Source of the DNA: Nitrospirales bacterium
Lineage (GTDB): Bacteria; Nitrospirota; Nitrospiria; Nitrospirales; UBA8639
Direction of reading: 5' to 3'
NCBI GenBank assembly: GCA_021604005.1
Contig: BQIV01000002.1
Location: forward strand, 62,001 to 126,000
DNA: 64,000 bases
Position numbers and translations under genes: made by a program. The notes below the pieces were generated by a model. That model was not told the DNA's origin. It saw only the letters and a program-made list of their open reading frames with translations, and did no database searches. How positions within the stretch are numbered: position 1 is the first letter of the stretch; the number at the start of each line of letters is the position of its first letter. Shown piece by piece: positions 9,419 to 17,352 of this stretch.

Positions 9419-10179
9419 ACCATCATCCCCATGACTCCATGATCATCTTGCACACCATGAAATACATGTTCAAATTCTTGTTCAGCTTGCGCATATGAAG
9501 TTGGAGTGCCAATATCAAAAAATTGGTGCTCGCCCCAATATCCATACAAACCGTTGTGTACCAATTGAGGAAAAATGTCATGTTCCAATGAAAGGCAGGC
9601 ATTTTCAGGAATACGGCTTAAGACTGAACGCGATAACACATATAGTCCTGCATTAATCCAACCAGTCACACAAGATTGGCTTTTCTCTACAAAGTCTACA
9701 ATTTCCGCATTCTTTCCTAGCCTGACTTGACCATATCGCTCTGGATTCGCCACGACAGTCAAGGCCAGCGTACCGATAGCCTTACACGTCACATGAAAAT
9801 CAACGAGACTCGCGATATCCACGTTACACCAAGAATCTCCATTCAATACCAACACGGGATCAGTCTGAATATTGGACAAAGCACTTCGGAGAGCACCTCC
9901 AGTTCCCCGTGGCTCGGGTTCATCCGAATACGTAATTCGCAACCCAAGCTGTTTTCCTCCACCAAAGTATTCTCGAATATTCCTCGCCATGTATCCAGTG
10001 CACAGCAAAATATCCTTAAGGCCTGCCTCGCGTAACGAAATCAACTGCCACTCAAGAAACGGACGACCGCGAAGCACAGCCATCGCCTTTGGCCGATCTG
10101 ACACTACCGACCGCAATCGACTCCCTTTCCCCCCACAAAGGATTGCAACATCAAGCGGGTGCGTTACGAGTTGACTCAT
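9415..10179 (-). CDS. hddC: Sugar-1-phosphate nucleotidyltransferase (HddC/RfbA-like)
   Basis: About 254 residues of the NTP_transferase fold. AILCGGKGSRLRS is the nucleotide-binding signature, with the RPKAM segment and VLNGDSW metal site following. In a cluster with GmhA-like and HddA-like genes, the best guess is transfer of GMP to heptose 1-phosphate to give GDP-heptose; glucose- or mannose-1-phosphate enzymes have the same signature. I chose ATG 10179 over the GTG four codons earlier. Its stop overlaps the methyltransferase start by 4 bases. Confidence 0.75.
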   Translation of the reverse strand: MSQLVTHPLDVAILCGGKGSRLRSVVSDRPKAMAVLRGRPFLEWQLISLREAGLKDILLCTGYMARNIREYFGGGKQLGLRITYSDEPEPRGTGGALRSALSNIQTDPVLVLNGDSWCNVDIASLVDFHVTCKAIGTLALTVVANPERYGQVRLGKNAEIVDFVEKSQSCVTGWINAGLYVLSRSVLSRIPENACLSLEHDIFPQLVHNGLYGYWGEHQFFDIGTPTSYAQAEQEFEHVFHGVQDDHGVMGMMV

Positions 10180-10219
10180 AGCAAACACCACGCAACGCTA
10201 AATAGGATTACGGAACACG

Positions 10220-10720
10220 TCACCCAAGCCTCCCACTTATTCCTTGCACGACATCTCGCATAGGTTGTCGAAAGGGAGGGATTAACTCTGCGGGAAGTTG
10301 ATCGAGTGGATAAAAACATAGCCCTAAACTTTCATCACTGCACGTCAAACTCCCAGATACAATCGTTCCTTCCACAACTACATCAATCAGTTGCAGACTA
10401 TCGCTGTTACCAGGATAGGTCACAATGCGTTCTTGAGGTTCAGAGTAAATGCCAATGAGGCGAATAATTTCCACATCAAGCCCAGTCTCTTCTTTCACTT
10501 CACGCATAGCTGTTTGTGTAATTGACTCACCGACCTCAAGCCTTCCACCGGGAAGTCCCCACCAGCCACAATCAGCTCGCTGCTCAAGTAGAACCCAATT
10601 CCGTTCGTCACGAATTACCACACCGACGCCAAGCCGTACCATCGTGTGAGAACCAACGGCACGTTGAGCGAACATGGTGGGATACGTGGTGGAAAACTGA
10701 ACTTCGTTACACATTGGCAT
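10220..10720 (-). CDS. Nudix hydrolase
   Basis: 166 residues with a full Nudix box: the pattern G-x5-E-x7-REVKEETGL lies in GGRLEVGESITQTAMREV and onward. Nudix enzymes hydrolyse nucleoside diphosphates linked to another group; within sugar-nucleotide operons some members (GDP-mannose hydrolase type) act on NDP-sugars. The reading frame begins inside the last codons of the upstream epimerase (14-base overlap); later ATGs could also serve as start. A housekeeping or proofreading role on the pathway's sugar nucleotides is inference only. Confidence 0.85.
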   Translation of the reverse strand: MPMCNEVQFSTTYPTMFAQRAVGSHTMVRLGVGVVIRDERNWVLLEQRADCGWWGLPGGRLEVGESITQTAMREVKEETGLDVEIIRLIGIYSEPQERIVTYPGNSDSLQLIDVVVEGTIVSGSLTCSDESLGLCFYPLDQLPAELIPPFRQPMRDVVQGISGRLG

Positions 10721-11645
10721 AATGATTTTTTCTTAACACGGTGTAGCATTTTTTTAGTTCAAGAATGCCATCATCTAAAGACCATTCGGTCTTAAACCCA
10801 GCCTTCAGTACCCGGGCATTCGAAACAATGTAATCCCGTTTGTCTGGATCTTCTCCCACAGGGGCCTCTAGGTAGACAAAGCTTGGGAAAAAGAATTGTA
10901 TTTTTTGACATAATTCAATCTTTGAAAGATTGGCATCATCCAAACCTAAGTTATACGGTCGCCCCTTCATAGCATCAAAATGTTCGATGCCATACACAAA
11001 TGCTCGCGCGACATCTCGCACATGAATATAGTTTCGTTTAAAATGTCCTTCAAACACCGTGACGGCTCTATCATGCATGGCTCGATAAACAAAATCATTG
11101 ACCAGTAAGTCCATCCGCATTCTTGGAGATGAGCCAAAAACCGTAGCGAGACGAAATGTCAGACTAGCCTCTCGATCTAACACGACTTGTTCGGCTTTAA
11201 CTTTTGTTTCACCATATAAAGTTAATGGACGTAACGGGGACTCCTCTGTACAGTATTGCCCAGCGTCACCAATTCCATACCCACTATTCGTGACAGGAAA
11301 GAGAACTCTTTGGGAATGTGATGCCAACTTACAGAGAAGCTGTATAGCGTCAAAATTAATCGATTGAGCCCCCACACGATCCTGTTCACATAGCGGAGCA
11401 CCTACCAATGCAGCGAGTGGAATAAGATAATCTTTACCATTCAAGACGTTTTTCAGAATACGTTCATCTCGACAATCGGCACGAATGACATCAAAATTGG
11501 TATTTCCACAACACTCCATGAGACTGGATTGTCGATACAGAAAATTATCCAAAACCGTGACGTGATAGCCTTGCTCTAACAATGCAGGGACCAAAATTGA
11601 CCCAATGTAACCAGCCCCACCAGTAACAAGTATCTTCAATGGCAT
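10707..11645 (-). CDS. NAD-dependent sugar epimerase/dehydratase (extended SDR)
   Basis: 312 residues. VTGGAGYIGSILVPALL marks the cofactor loop, NSGYG and LYGETK hold the catalytic Ser and Tyr-Lys, and YIHVRDVARAF is the usual substrate-side motif. It is close in type to the SDR at 1619..2623 (both have the GAGY-GS loop, an ADCRD/GDIRD segment and RMRMDL or RLRLDL after the YG motif), so the two may be old paralogues or act on related intermediates. AGGA eight bases before the ATG supports the start. An (AT)n run of about 11 bases lies just upstream at 11658-11668. It follows the FAD oxidoreductase by 45 bases. Confidence 0.85.
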   Translation of the reverse strand: MPLKILVTGGAGYIGSILVPALLEQGYHVTVLDNFLYRQSSLMECCGNTNFDVIRADCRDERILKNVLNGKDYLIPLAALVGAPLCEQDRVGAQSINFDAIQLLCKLASHSQRVLFPVTNSGYGIGDAGQYCTEESPLRPLTLYGETKVKAEQVVLDREASLTFRLATVFGSSPRMRMDLLVNDFVYRAMHDRAVTVFEGHFKRNYIHVRDVARAFVYGIEHFDAMKGRPYNLGLDDANLSKIELCQKIQFFFPSFVYLEAPVGEDPDKRDYIVSNARVLKAGFKTEWSLDDGILELKKCYTVLRKNHYANV

Positions 11646-11690
11646 ACGCGTTGTCCTATATATATATATTCTAAACTGACTCGAGCTTTG

Positions 11691-12944
11691 TCACGACACG
11701 CTCGCCAACGAAGGTGTCTTGAATTTTACGCCCTGTCCCGCTCCTTGCATTCGATCCGTTAACCACTTGGCAAACGATAAAGCACAGGTCATTCCAGGTG
11801 CGATCATATTCAATACATGAATGCTTCGCTCTGTCGATTCGATGACCAAATCGTCAATAAATTGACCATCAGTCTGAATTAATTGTGGGTAAATACCCAC
11901 TCGACTCCCAAGCGAGAGGTCTTCGAACTCTAATCCTTCAACAACCCTGCAAGCTTCTTTCCAGAAATACTGTTTCGTGACACTATGCGTATCAGACTTC
12001 CAGCCGAGGCGTAGAAGCTCGCGATTCTGAAAGACCGCTTTCCACACGGCTCGTTGACTTGCCAATTGGGCCATCACTGTAAAATGATGTGAGATGGAGT
12101 GATAGGCTTCGCGGTCAAAAACCGGAACCGCACCAGGCCCAACCAGGACAGCTCCATTCACAGTGGGGGCAACATGTACACCAAAGAATGGCGAGGCACA
12201 ATCTTGAAAGGGGTAGACAATAGATTGAATCAATGGAGGGCCTGAACGTGTAACGGTGAAGTAGATGCCACGTAACGGCACCAGCACATAGTCCTCACCA
12301 ACTCCCATCCCATGCGCAAGACGGTCCGCATGCACACCGGCACAATTCACGACAATCTCAGCCCTGTATCGTGCGTCGCGAGTGGAAACATAGACTGCGT
12401 CAGGGCGTTCATCGATGTTCACGACCTCTTGCCAATACCGGATGTGCGCGCCAGATCTGAGGGCATCATTCGCAAGAGCCTTCGTCAAGGCTCGTGAATC
12501 AATGATGGCGCCTGTCGGAGAATATAGAACGGCATGCCCATGAAGACTTGGCTCATTCGCTTTTGCACGAGAAACTGGAATGATTTGTAGATCCTGCACA
12601 CCATTTCGATCACCTCGCCCTTTTAAGTCTTCCAGCATGGCAACGTGTGACTTATCAGACGCCACGACATACGTTCCGACTTGTTCATAGGGAATTCGTC
12701 GCGACTCGGCATACTTACGAATGGCATGACTGCCTTCTACACACAAACGCGCCGCTAATGAGCCAGGTTTCTGATGGAATCCAGAATGAACAATGCCGCT
12801 ATTTCGACCACTTGCATGTAGGCCAACATCAGGCTCTTTTTCCAGCAGCATGACGTTTCGTCGTTGTGCGGCTAAACTTCGAGCAATCGCACACCCCAGC
12901 ACCCCGCCCCCAATGATAATGACATCTACCGTGTTCTCGATCAT
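11691..12944 (-). CDS. lhgO: FAD-dependent oxidoreductase, L-2-hydroxyglutarate oxidase-like
   Basis: About 417 residues of the DAO/GlpD-type FAD family. The Rossmann loop IIGGGVLGCAIA starts near residue 10, followed by an E-K-E adenosine-binding strand and SGRNSGIVHSGFHQKPGSLAARLC, which is very characteristic of LhgO/L-2-hydroxyglutarate dehydrogenases. VNCAGVHAD and GVHVAPTVNGAVLVGPGA lie further on. LhgO oxidises L-2-hydroxyglutarate to 2-oxoglutarate and passes electrons to the quinone pool. Placed first in a sugar-nucleotide operon, it may instead oxidise a sugar acid, or just be carried with the operon. ATG 12944 is preferred over a TTG three codons earlier. Confidence 0.75.
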   Translation of the reverse strand: MIENTVDVIIIGGGVLGCAIARSLAAQRRNVMLLEKEPDVGLHASGRNSGIVHSGFHQKPGSLAARLCVEGSHAIRKYAESRRIPYEQVGTYVVASDKSHVAMLEDLKGRGDRNGVQDLQIIPVSRAKANEPSLHGHAVLYSPTGAIIDSRALTKALANDALRSGAHIRYWQEVVNIDERPDAVYVSTRDARYRAEIVVNCAGVHADRLAHGMGVGEDYVLVPLRGIYFTVTRSGPPLIQSIVYPFQDCASPFFGVHVAPTVNGAVLVGPGAVPVFDREAYHSISHHFTVMAQLASQRAVWKAVFQNRELLRLGWKSDTHSVTKQYFWKEACRVVEGLEFEDLSLGSRVGIYPQLIQTDGQFIDDLVIESTERSIHVLNMIAPGMTCALSFAKWLTDRMQGAGQGVKFKTPSLASVS

Positions 12945-13173
12945 CTCACGCAAAACGATTCAAGACCTATGCCATCACAACTATTGAAAATTTGACTGAA
13001 TTTTGAAAATTACAGCAATCGTGGCTTATGCACGGACGACGGAAGGGAAATTGTTGCCTACACAGCAGGTAGAAATTGATGAGAGAATCTGGCAGTAAGC
13101 GCCAATAACAACGCGTAACAGGAAACTACATCATAAAGACTGGAAGCATACAGTAACGGAAATGGAGAAGCCT

Positions 13174-13425
13174 TCAAGTGGGGGGGAGTTTTCGTTGAGG
13201 GAGATTTGTCGGTTTCGGTAGAGTGCGAGCTTGTTCGGGATCGGCGGAAATGGCGTTCAAGTTTTCTTGACGAACGGCTTCATAGAGCTCCTCTCGCAAG
13301 ACCCGTGTTTCCGCCGGACATTCAATACCCAGTCGAACTTGTCCACCTTTTACTTGCACGAGCACGATTCGAATATCTTCGCCTATGCGAATGGCTTCAT
13401 CTTTTTTTCTTGTGAGTATTAACAT
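13174..13425 (-). CDS. csrA: Carbon storage regulator CsrA
   Basis: 83 residues. MLILTRKKDEAIRIGEDI and VRLGIECP followed by the VLREELYEAV helix are the full CsrA fold, a homodimer that binds GGA-containing hairpins in mRNA leaders and represses translation. The C-terminal tail of ~20 residues (proline- and lysine-rich) is longer than in the 61-residue E. coli form. It follows fliW by 124 bases; in Bacillus FliW binds CsrA and frees flagellin mRNA, and the pairing here implies the same flagellar feedback loop. Confidence 0.95.
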   Translation of the reverse strand: MLILTRKKDEAIRIGEDIRIVLVQVKGGQVRLGIECPAETRVLREELYEAVRQENLNAISADPEQARTLPKPTNLPQRKLPPT

Positions 13426-13549
13426 CAGCCTTCCATGGCGCCCGTGAACGTTTCAGCCGCAATCTTGTCTTTCGTCAATAGTTCAAATATACACTCGAAG
13501 TCATAACACCACTGTGAGACTCAGTCTACATGGCACACACCTCTCTCTA

Positions 13550-14032
13550 TCACGTCTTCATGGCTTCCTGCAAACAGGTGCCGGCAGGTGTGTTCGACTC
13601 CTCTGAGTCTCCTGGCATGAGCGGAACATGCAAAGGAAGAGATTCATGCAAAATAATTTGTTTACCCAACCGTGTGCGGAGATTCACAACAATCGGTGCA
13701 CGAAAATTCGCCGTGGCCAGATCAGGTTGTCCAGGAGGTATCGTGACAATAACAGAAATCGAAACCTGGTCGTCTGCAGTCAGATTCAAGTCCAAGACAC
13801 TTTCTTCGGTGATCTGATTGGCAAATTCAGGCTCAAGGACATCAGCAGGCATAATCACCACGGCTAAGGTTTCATCCTCGAGTGATTGTAGCCATTGGTA
13901 TCCAGAGTCTTGCTCAACGTCAAATACCACATACCGAACGTAATTGGGTAGACCCACAAGTCCAGAGGGGAATGTCACCATAGATTCTTCGGTGACCTCA
14001 ACTTCTCCAAAACGACTGGTTGCAACCTTCAT
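13550..14032 (-). CDS. fliW: Flagellar assembly factor FliW
   Basis: 160 residues of the FliW family. The start MKVATSRFGEVEV, then FPSGLVGLP, WLQSLEDETLAVVIM and the NFRAPIVVNLRTRLGKQIIL core are typical. FliW binds flagellin and, when flagellin is exported, sequesters CsrA, so it links filament assembly to translation. It sits directly upstream of csrA. The mRNA leader appears unusual: a palindromic 139-bp element ends 18 bases before the ATG, and a sigma-28-like site lies about 230 bases upstream. Confidence 0.95.
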   Translation of the reverse strand: MKVATSRFGEVEVTEESMVTFPSGLVGLPNYVRYVVFDVEQDSGYQWLQSLEDETLAVVIMPADVLEPEFANQITEESVLDLNLTADDQVSISVIVTIPPGQPDLATANFRAPIVVNLRTRLGKQIILHESLPLHVPLMPGDSEESNTPAGTCLQEAMKT

Positions 14033-14049
14033 AACAGTCCTTTACTCAC

Positions 14050-14188
14050 GGGCACCTCTAAAAACCGTCCTTTTCCGCGATGGCGGCGTTAACTGCGTGC
14101 TCAACCCCTCATGTATTGGCTCATACACTGCGGTTTTCCGCGCGGCTTCCTTGCCCTCACGCAAAAACCCTGGTTTTTAGAGGTACCC
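14050..14188. repeat. Palindromic MITE-like element (copy 1)
   Basis: The ends form a 17-base inverted repeat with one mismatch: gggcacctctaaaaacc at 14050-14066 against ggtttttagaggtaccc at 14172-14188. No ORF lies inside. The first part, 14055-14112, recurs in opposite orientation at 51584-51640; without gaps, 38 of the 46 bases before the terminal arm agree. Terminal inverted repeats, short length and a second copy suggest a small non-autonomous mobile element or an extragenic palindromic repeat. It lies between a candidate promoter and fliW and would fold in the leader RNA. Confidence 0.6.
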
Positions 14189-14220
14189 TAACGTAACAAC
14201 AATTGTGAATCAGCCACTAC

Positions 14221-14236
14221 CGGCCAACGTTGGCCG
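14221..14236. other. Perfect 16-bp palindrome
   Basis: CGGCCAACGTTGGCCG is a perfect dyad without a spacer. It lies between the sigma-28-like site at 14264-14290 and the palindromic element before fliW, so it would be in the leader transcript. It could be an operator or a DNA-level dyad; as RNA it would need a small loop. No function can be assigned. Confidence 0.4.
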
Positions 14237-14263
14237 CAGAGGGCCCCCTGGCTCTCTCTGTAT

Positions 14264-14290
14264 GTATCGGTCATTACAGCAAAGAAGTTA
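14264..14290 (-). promoter_or_regulatory. Candidate sigma-28 promoter for fliW-csrA
   Basis: On the minus strand TAACTTCT (14283-14290) and ACCGATAC (14264-14271) are 11 bases apart. Against the FliA consensus TAAAGTTT-N11-GCCGATAA these match 5 of 8 and 6 of 8. It points toward fliW, 230 bases away, through the two palindromes. Late expression of fliW would suit its job. Confidence 0.4.
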
Positions 14291-14621
14291 AGTAAAAAAC
14301 CAAGAAGTTTGAACCTAGAAACGGCAGTTGGGCGCGAAAAAGCTGTGCAAACTATTTGTGTACAGAGGAAATGTTCAAATCTCGCGGTCACCTTGTGGGT
14401 AATGAGAGATTTTTACATTTGCTCGGTGCATAAAGATCTGCAATGGAAAGCCTCGCCACGATCGTTTCGTGCTCCATGCCATGCAAAAGGGCAGCCTTGG
14501 GTAAACGTCTCGTTGCGGCCCACTAGTTGAATTGCAGGTGTCCAGGTATGCAGACTTTCGTGATCCAACTGCTGTTTCTAGGTTAAACCTACCGCCCCTC
14601 CAATGTAGTGCATTTCTTGTC
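14291..14621. other. Non-coding spacer
   Basis: No convincing reading frame on either strand. It holds a short dyad TAGGTT-A-AACCTA near 14580 and otherwise no repeat, hairpin with a T-run or promoter I would defend. It lies between the 3' end of the REC-like gene and the fliW leader. Confidence 0.5.
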
Positions 14622-15032
14622 TCATGAGCAACTTTGAAACTCGAGAGCAGAGGGTTGACCTACATGATCCCGAAGAAGGTGTTGGATACATTGCTGAAAC
14701 CGTTGGGGGTTGACCGGTAGCGACAGATAGCCATCAAGGTAAAACTCCCGGCAAATATGCTCGGCGTCCGACTCGTCATAATACGAAGATACCCCCAAAA
14801 TGGGCATCGAAGAATGGCGTGACCAATGACGTCTTGCAGGAAGTGGCCCCACATCTGCCTTGAGCGTCTGGAGATCTAGAAGCACCCCATCAATATCATT
14901 TCGTGCGTCACAAACCGCCAGTGCCTGTTCAAGCCCATGACAGATGATAGGGTCAATGGACTCCGCCTCCAACAACATGGCAAGGAGGTATGCCTGTACA
15001 GGATCCTGATAAATGAGGAGCATGCACGCCAT
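14622..15032 (-). CDS. Degenerate receiver (REC-like) protein
   Basis: 136 residues with the length and alternating pattern of a response-regulator receiver. GVLLDLQ supplies an aspartate where the phosphorylation site should be and LGVSS the Ser/Thr position, but the N-terminal acidic pair is reduced to one Asp (LIYQD) and the invariant lysine of the KP motif is missing (YLSLPVNP). Phosphorylation-dependent switching is therefore doubtful; it may be a protein-docking module. The ATG overlaps the TAA of the diguanylate cyclase gene (TAATG), so the two are made together, and it may bind or modulate that enzyme (inference). Confidence 0.6.
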   Translation of the reverse strand: MACMLLIYQDPVQAYLLAMLLEAESIDPIICHGLEQALAVCDARNDIDGVLLDLQTLKADVGPLPARRHWSRHSSMPILGVSSYYDESDAEHICREFYLDGYLSLPVNPQRFQQCIQHLLRDHVGQPSALEFQSCS

Positions 15033-15991
15033 TAGATATCATGCCTCGGGACAATCAGATTCTCCGTCTGCTTGGCATGATCATACGCAATAAACTCGAC
15101 GCCATTACGCCCACTGCTCTTCACCAGATATAACGCATTATCTGCGGCATTAATGAGAGACCTGACGTCTTCCGAACACGACGGCTCCCAGGTCGTCACC
15201 CCCTGGCTCACAGTAATAGCAATGGCTGAGTCAGAGATAAGGATAGGTTCTTCTTGCAGCAAGGCTTGAATCCGCCCGGCTTGCTTCATGGCGATCTCCG
15301 CGTCACTTCCCGGAAGGACAATGAGAAACTCTTCTCCTCCATACCGTCCTATCGCATCATACGGACGTAAGCATTCATGAAACCGCCGAGTAGTTTCAAC
15401 CAGCACATAGTCTCCAGCTAAATGCCCGAATGTATCGTTCACCTGTTTAAATTTGTCAAGGTCGACCATGATCAAACTTAACGGAAGATTGTCCCGTCCT
15501 GCACGAGCCAATTCTCGATGAAGATAATCCATGATGGCGCCATGGTTGAGCGACTTCGTTAACGGATCTTGCATCGCTTGCACTCTGAGTGTTTCCCGAG
15601 CCGCGATCAGCTCAGCTTGTAAATCCACAATACGCTTGCCTGAACGAAGTCGCGCTTCCAATTCTCCCAGATTAAACGGTTTGCAGAGATAATCATCGGC
15701 ACCGGCCTCAAGCCCGGCAATCAAATCTTGCGTGTCATCTCTCCCCGTCAACAAAATGATATAGACATAGGGATCACCCGATTGCCCTCGAACCTTTCGG
15801 CACACCTGCACACCGTCAAGCCCAGGCATCATCCAATCAAGAATCGCCACTTGCGGTATAGACTCCGACTGCAAGATGTTCCAGGCTTCCTCTCCATCAC
15901 GACACGTCACCACCTCATGCCCCCACTGTTGCAAGCGATAGACGACCATGTGCAATGTCAACGGATCATCATCAGCTACTAAGACTCGCAT
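15032..15991 (-). CDS. Response regulator diguanylate cyclase (REC-GGDEF)
   Basis: 319 residues. An N-terminal receiver has the acidic cluster DDD (7-9), phosphosite D52 (LDWMMPG) and KP at 104-105. The C-terminal GGDEF domain carries GGEEF at 218-222, with RPYD at 209-212 exactly five residues before it, the RxxD inhibitory c-di-GMP site. So it is an active cyclase, controlled by phosphorylation and by product feedback. It lies in the flagellar region between fliW and flgL with its own sigma-28-like promoter, suggesting c-di-GMP is made as part of late flagellar expression. Confidence 0.92.
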   Translation of the reverse strand: MRVLVADDDPLTLHMVVYRLQQWGHEVVTCRDGEEAWNILQSESIPQVAILDWMMPGLDGVQVCRKVRGQSGDPYVYIILLTGRDDTQDLIAGLEAGADDYLCKPFNLGELEARLRSGKRIVDLQAELIAARETLRVQAMQDPLTKSLNHGAIMDYLHRELARAGRDNLPLSLIMVDLDKFKQVNDTFGHLAGDYVLVETTRRFHECLRPYDAIGRYGGEEFLIVLPGSDAEIAMKQAGRIQALLQEEPILISDSAIAITVSQGVTTWEPSCSEDVRSLINAADNALYLVKSSGRNGVEFIAYDHAKQTENLIVPRHDI

Positions 15992-16134
15992 ACGACGTAT
16001 TTCCTATCATCAAGATCAATTCAGGTTTGGCAATCGAGTAACAGACATCGAAACGGACCTGTTCCGACCATTTCATATGTCTCGAGACATCGCAGTGTCG
16101 TGCCTGGACCAAACACATGCGGCCTGTACCGGAC

Positions 16135-16161
16135 TTATCGGAGAAGACGACCCTAACCTAA
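16135..16161 (-). promoter_or_regulatory. Candidate sigma-28 promoter for the diguanylate cyclase
   Basis: On the minus strand TTAGGTTA (16154-16161) and TCCGATAA (16135-16142) are separated by exactly 11 bases. The second box matches GCCGATAA at 7 of 8, the first TAAAGTTT at 5 of 8. The start codon is about 140 bases downstream. The rest of the spacer 16000-16134 is empty. Confidence 0.5.
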
Positions 16162-16194
16162 AGCAGAGCGTGAAAGCGTAAGTGGAGAAAAGTT

Positions 16195-17322
16195 TTAACG
16201 AAGAAAATTGAGGAGACTAGTTTCAAATTGACGAGTCAGTACGGACAACGACGCTTGCAAGTTCACTTGAAGCGTCGAAAGTTCGGTCGCCACTTTTGCG
16301 AGATCGGCATCTTCATAGTCGGATCGAAGCGTATCAATCGTAACCTGAACCAAGCTCAAGCTTTCCTTGACCGTATCCAACCGATTGACTCGTGCCCCGA
16401 CATCTGCACGGGCATTGGTCACTTGGGAAAGAGCGGTGTCAAGATCGGCAATTGCCGCGCCGATCCCATCTTCATCATTTGTCGCCAACGCTTGATGGAA
16501 GTCCTGAAACACCGTAAACAGGTTCACCGTCGGTCCTGAAAACACACGATCACCCGGGACATTGGAACTGACCGTTTTGCCATCACCAATTTCGACAGCG
16601 ACGTCGTTCGAATCGCCTTGATAGATGTACCCCGATCTGGCATAAAAGACATCGCCAGCCGTTGGGGCTCCACCAATGGTCACCGTTAATCCATCAAATG
16701 TGAGCGGGCTTCCTCCCCCAGAGACTTCGGTCTCCCCTGTCGTCACATTCAAGACATCATAATTCGTACCGTTAAACTGCACTTCATATAAATGGGGTTC
16801 GAGCGCCGCAGCCGTTGACACAACGCCGCCAACGGTTCCAGTCCCAGCATTGTTCGCGTCTACCGAAGTTGTCACAGCACCGAGGACATAGGGATCGGTT
16901 TGCGTTTCATGACCGGCAAAGATTGACCGGCCATTGAGTTGCGTATTGGCCAGTCCGGAAAGCGATTGAAACAACTGATTGACTTCTTTTCCGATATTCG
17001 CCCGCTCAACATCGGAATTGGTGTCGTTCCGTGCTTGAATAGCCAATTCTCGTCCGCGTTGGATGGCATGCCCAACAGATTCGAATGTGCTATCCGATAC
17101 ACTAAGCCGGCCAATGCCTTCATTGACGGAAAACAGTCGACGATCGGTCGTCTTGAGCGTATTTTTAAACTGACTGATACGCTCGGCTGCAGCCGGATCA
17201 TCAGATGGGCGATTCACGCGCCTGCCGGACGCGATCTGTTCTTGCCGCTCAAAAATCCCTTGCCGCACATTTTGAACAGCTGTCAGTAAGGCTTGTGTCT
17301 GTTGTCGATCAGTCACTCGCAT
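16195..17322 (-). CDS. flgL: Flagellar hook-filament junction protein FlgL
   Basis: 375 residues from the ATG at 17322, preceded by GGGAG eight bases away (a TTG five codons earlier is less likely). The N-terminal helix region MRVTDRQQTQ through IASGRRVNRPSDDPAAAERI and the C-terminal ATELSTLQVNLQASLSVL are flagellin-like D0/D1 segments. The central part (~140-260) is a variable, Gly/Thr/Asp-rich outer domain. FlgL joins the hook to the filament together with FlgK, which is immediately upstream. Confidence 0.93.
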   Translation of the reverse strand: MRVTDRQQTQALLTAVQNVRQGIFERQEQIASGRRVNRPSDDPAAAERISQFKNTLKTTDRRLFSVNEGIGRLSVSDSTFESVGHAIQRGRELAIQARNDTNSDVERANIGKEVNQLFQSLSGLANTQLNGRSIFAGHETQTDPYVLGAVTTSVDANNAGTGTVGGVVSTAAALEPHLYEVQFNGTNYDVLNVTTGETEVSGGGSPLTFDGLTVTIGGAPTAGDVFYARSGYIYQGDSNDVAVEIGDGKTVSSNVPGDRVFSGPTVNLFTVFQDFHQALATNDEDGIGAAIADLDTALSQVTNARADVGARVNRLDTVKESLSLVQVTIDTLRSDYEDADLAKVATELSTLQVNLQASLSVLTRQFETSLLNFLR

Positions 17323-17352
17323 CGCATATACTCCCAATCAACTATCAGGATA

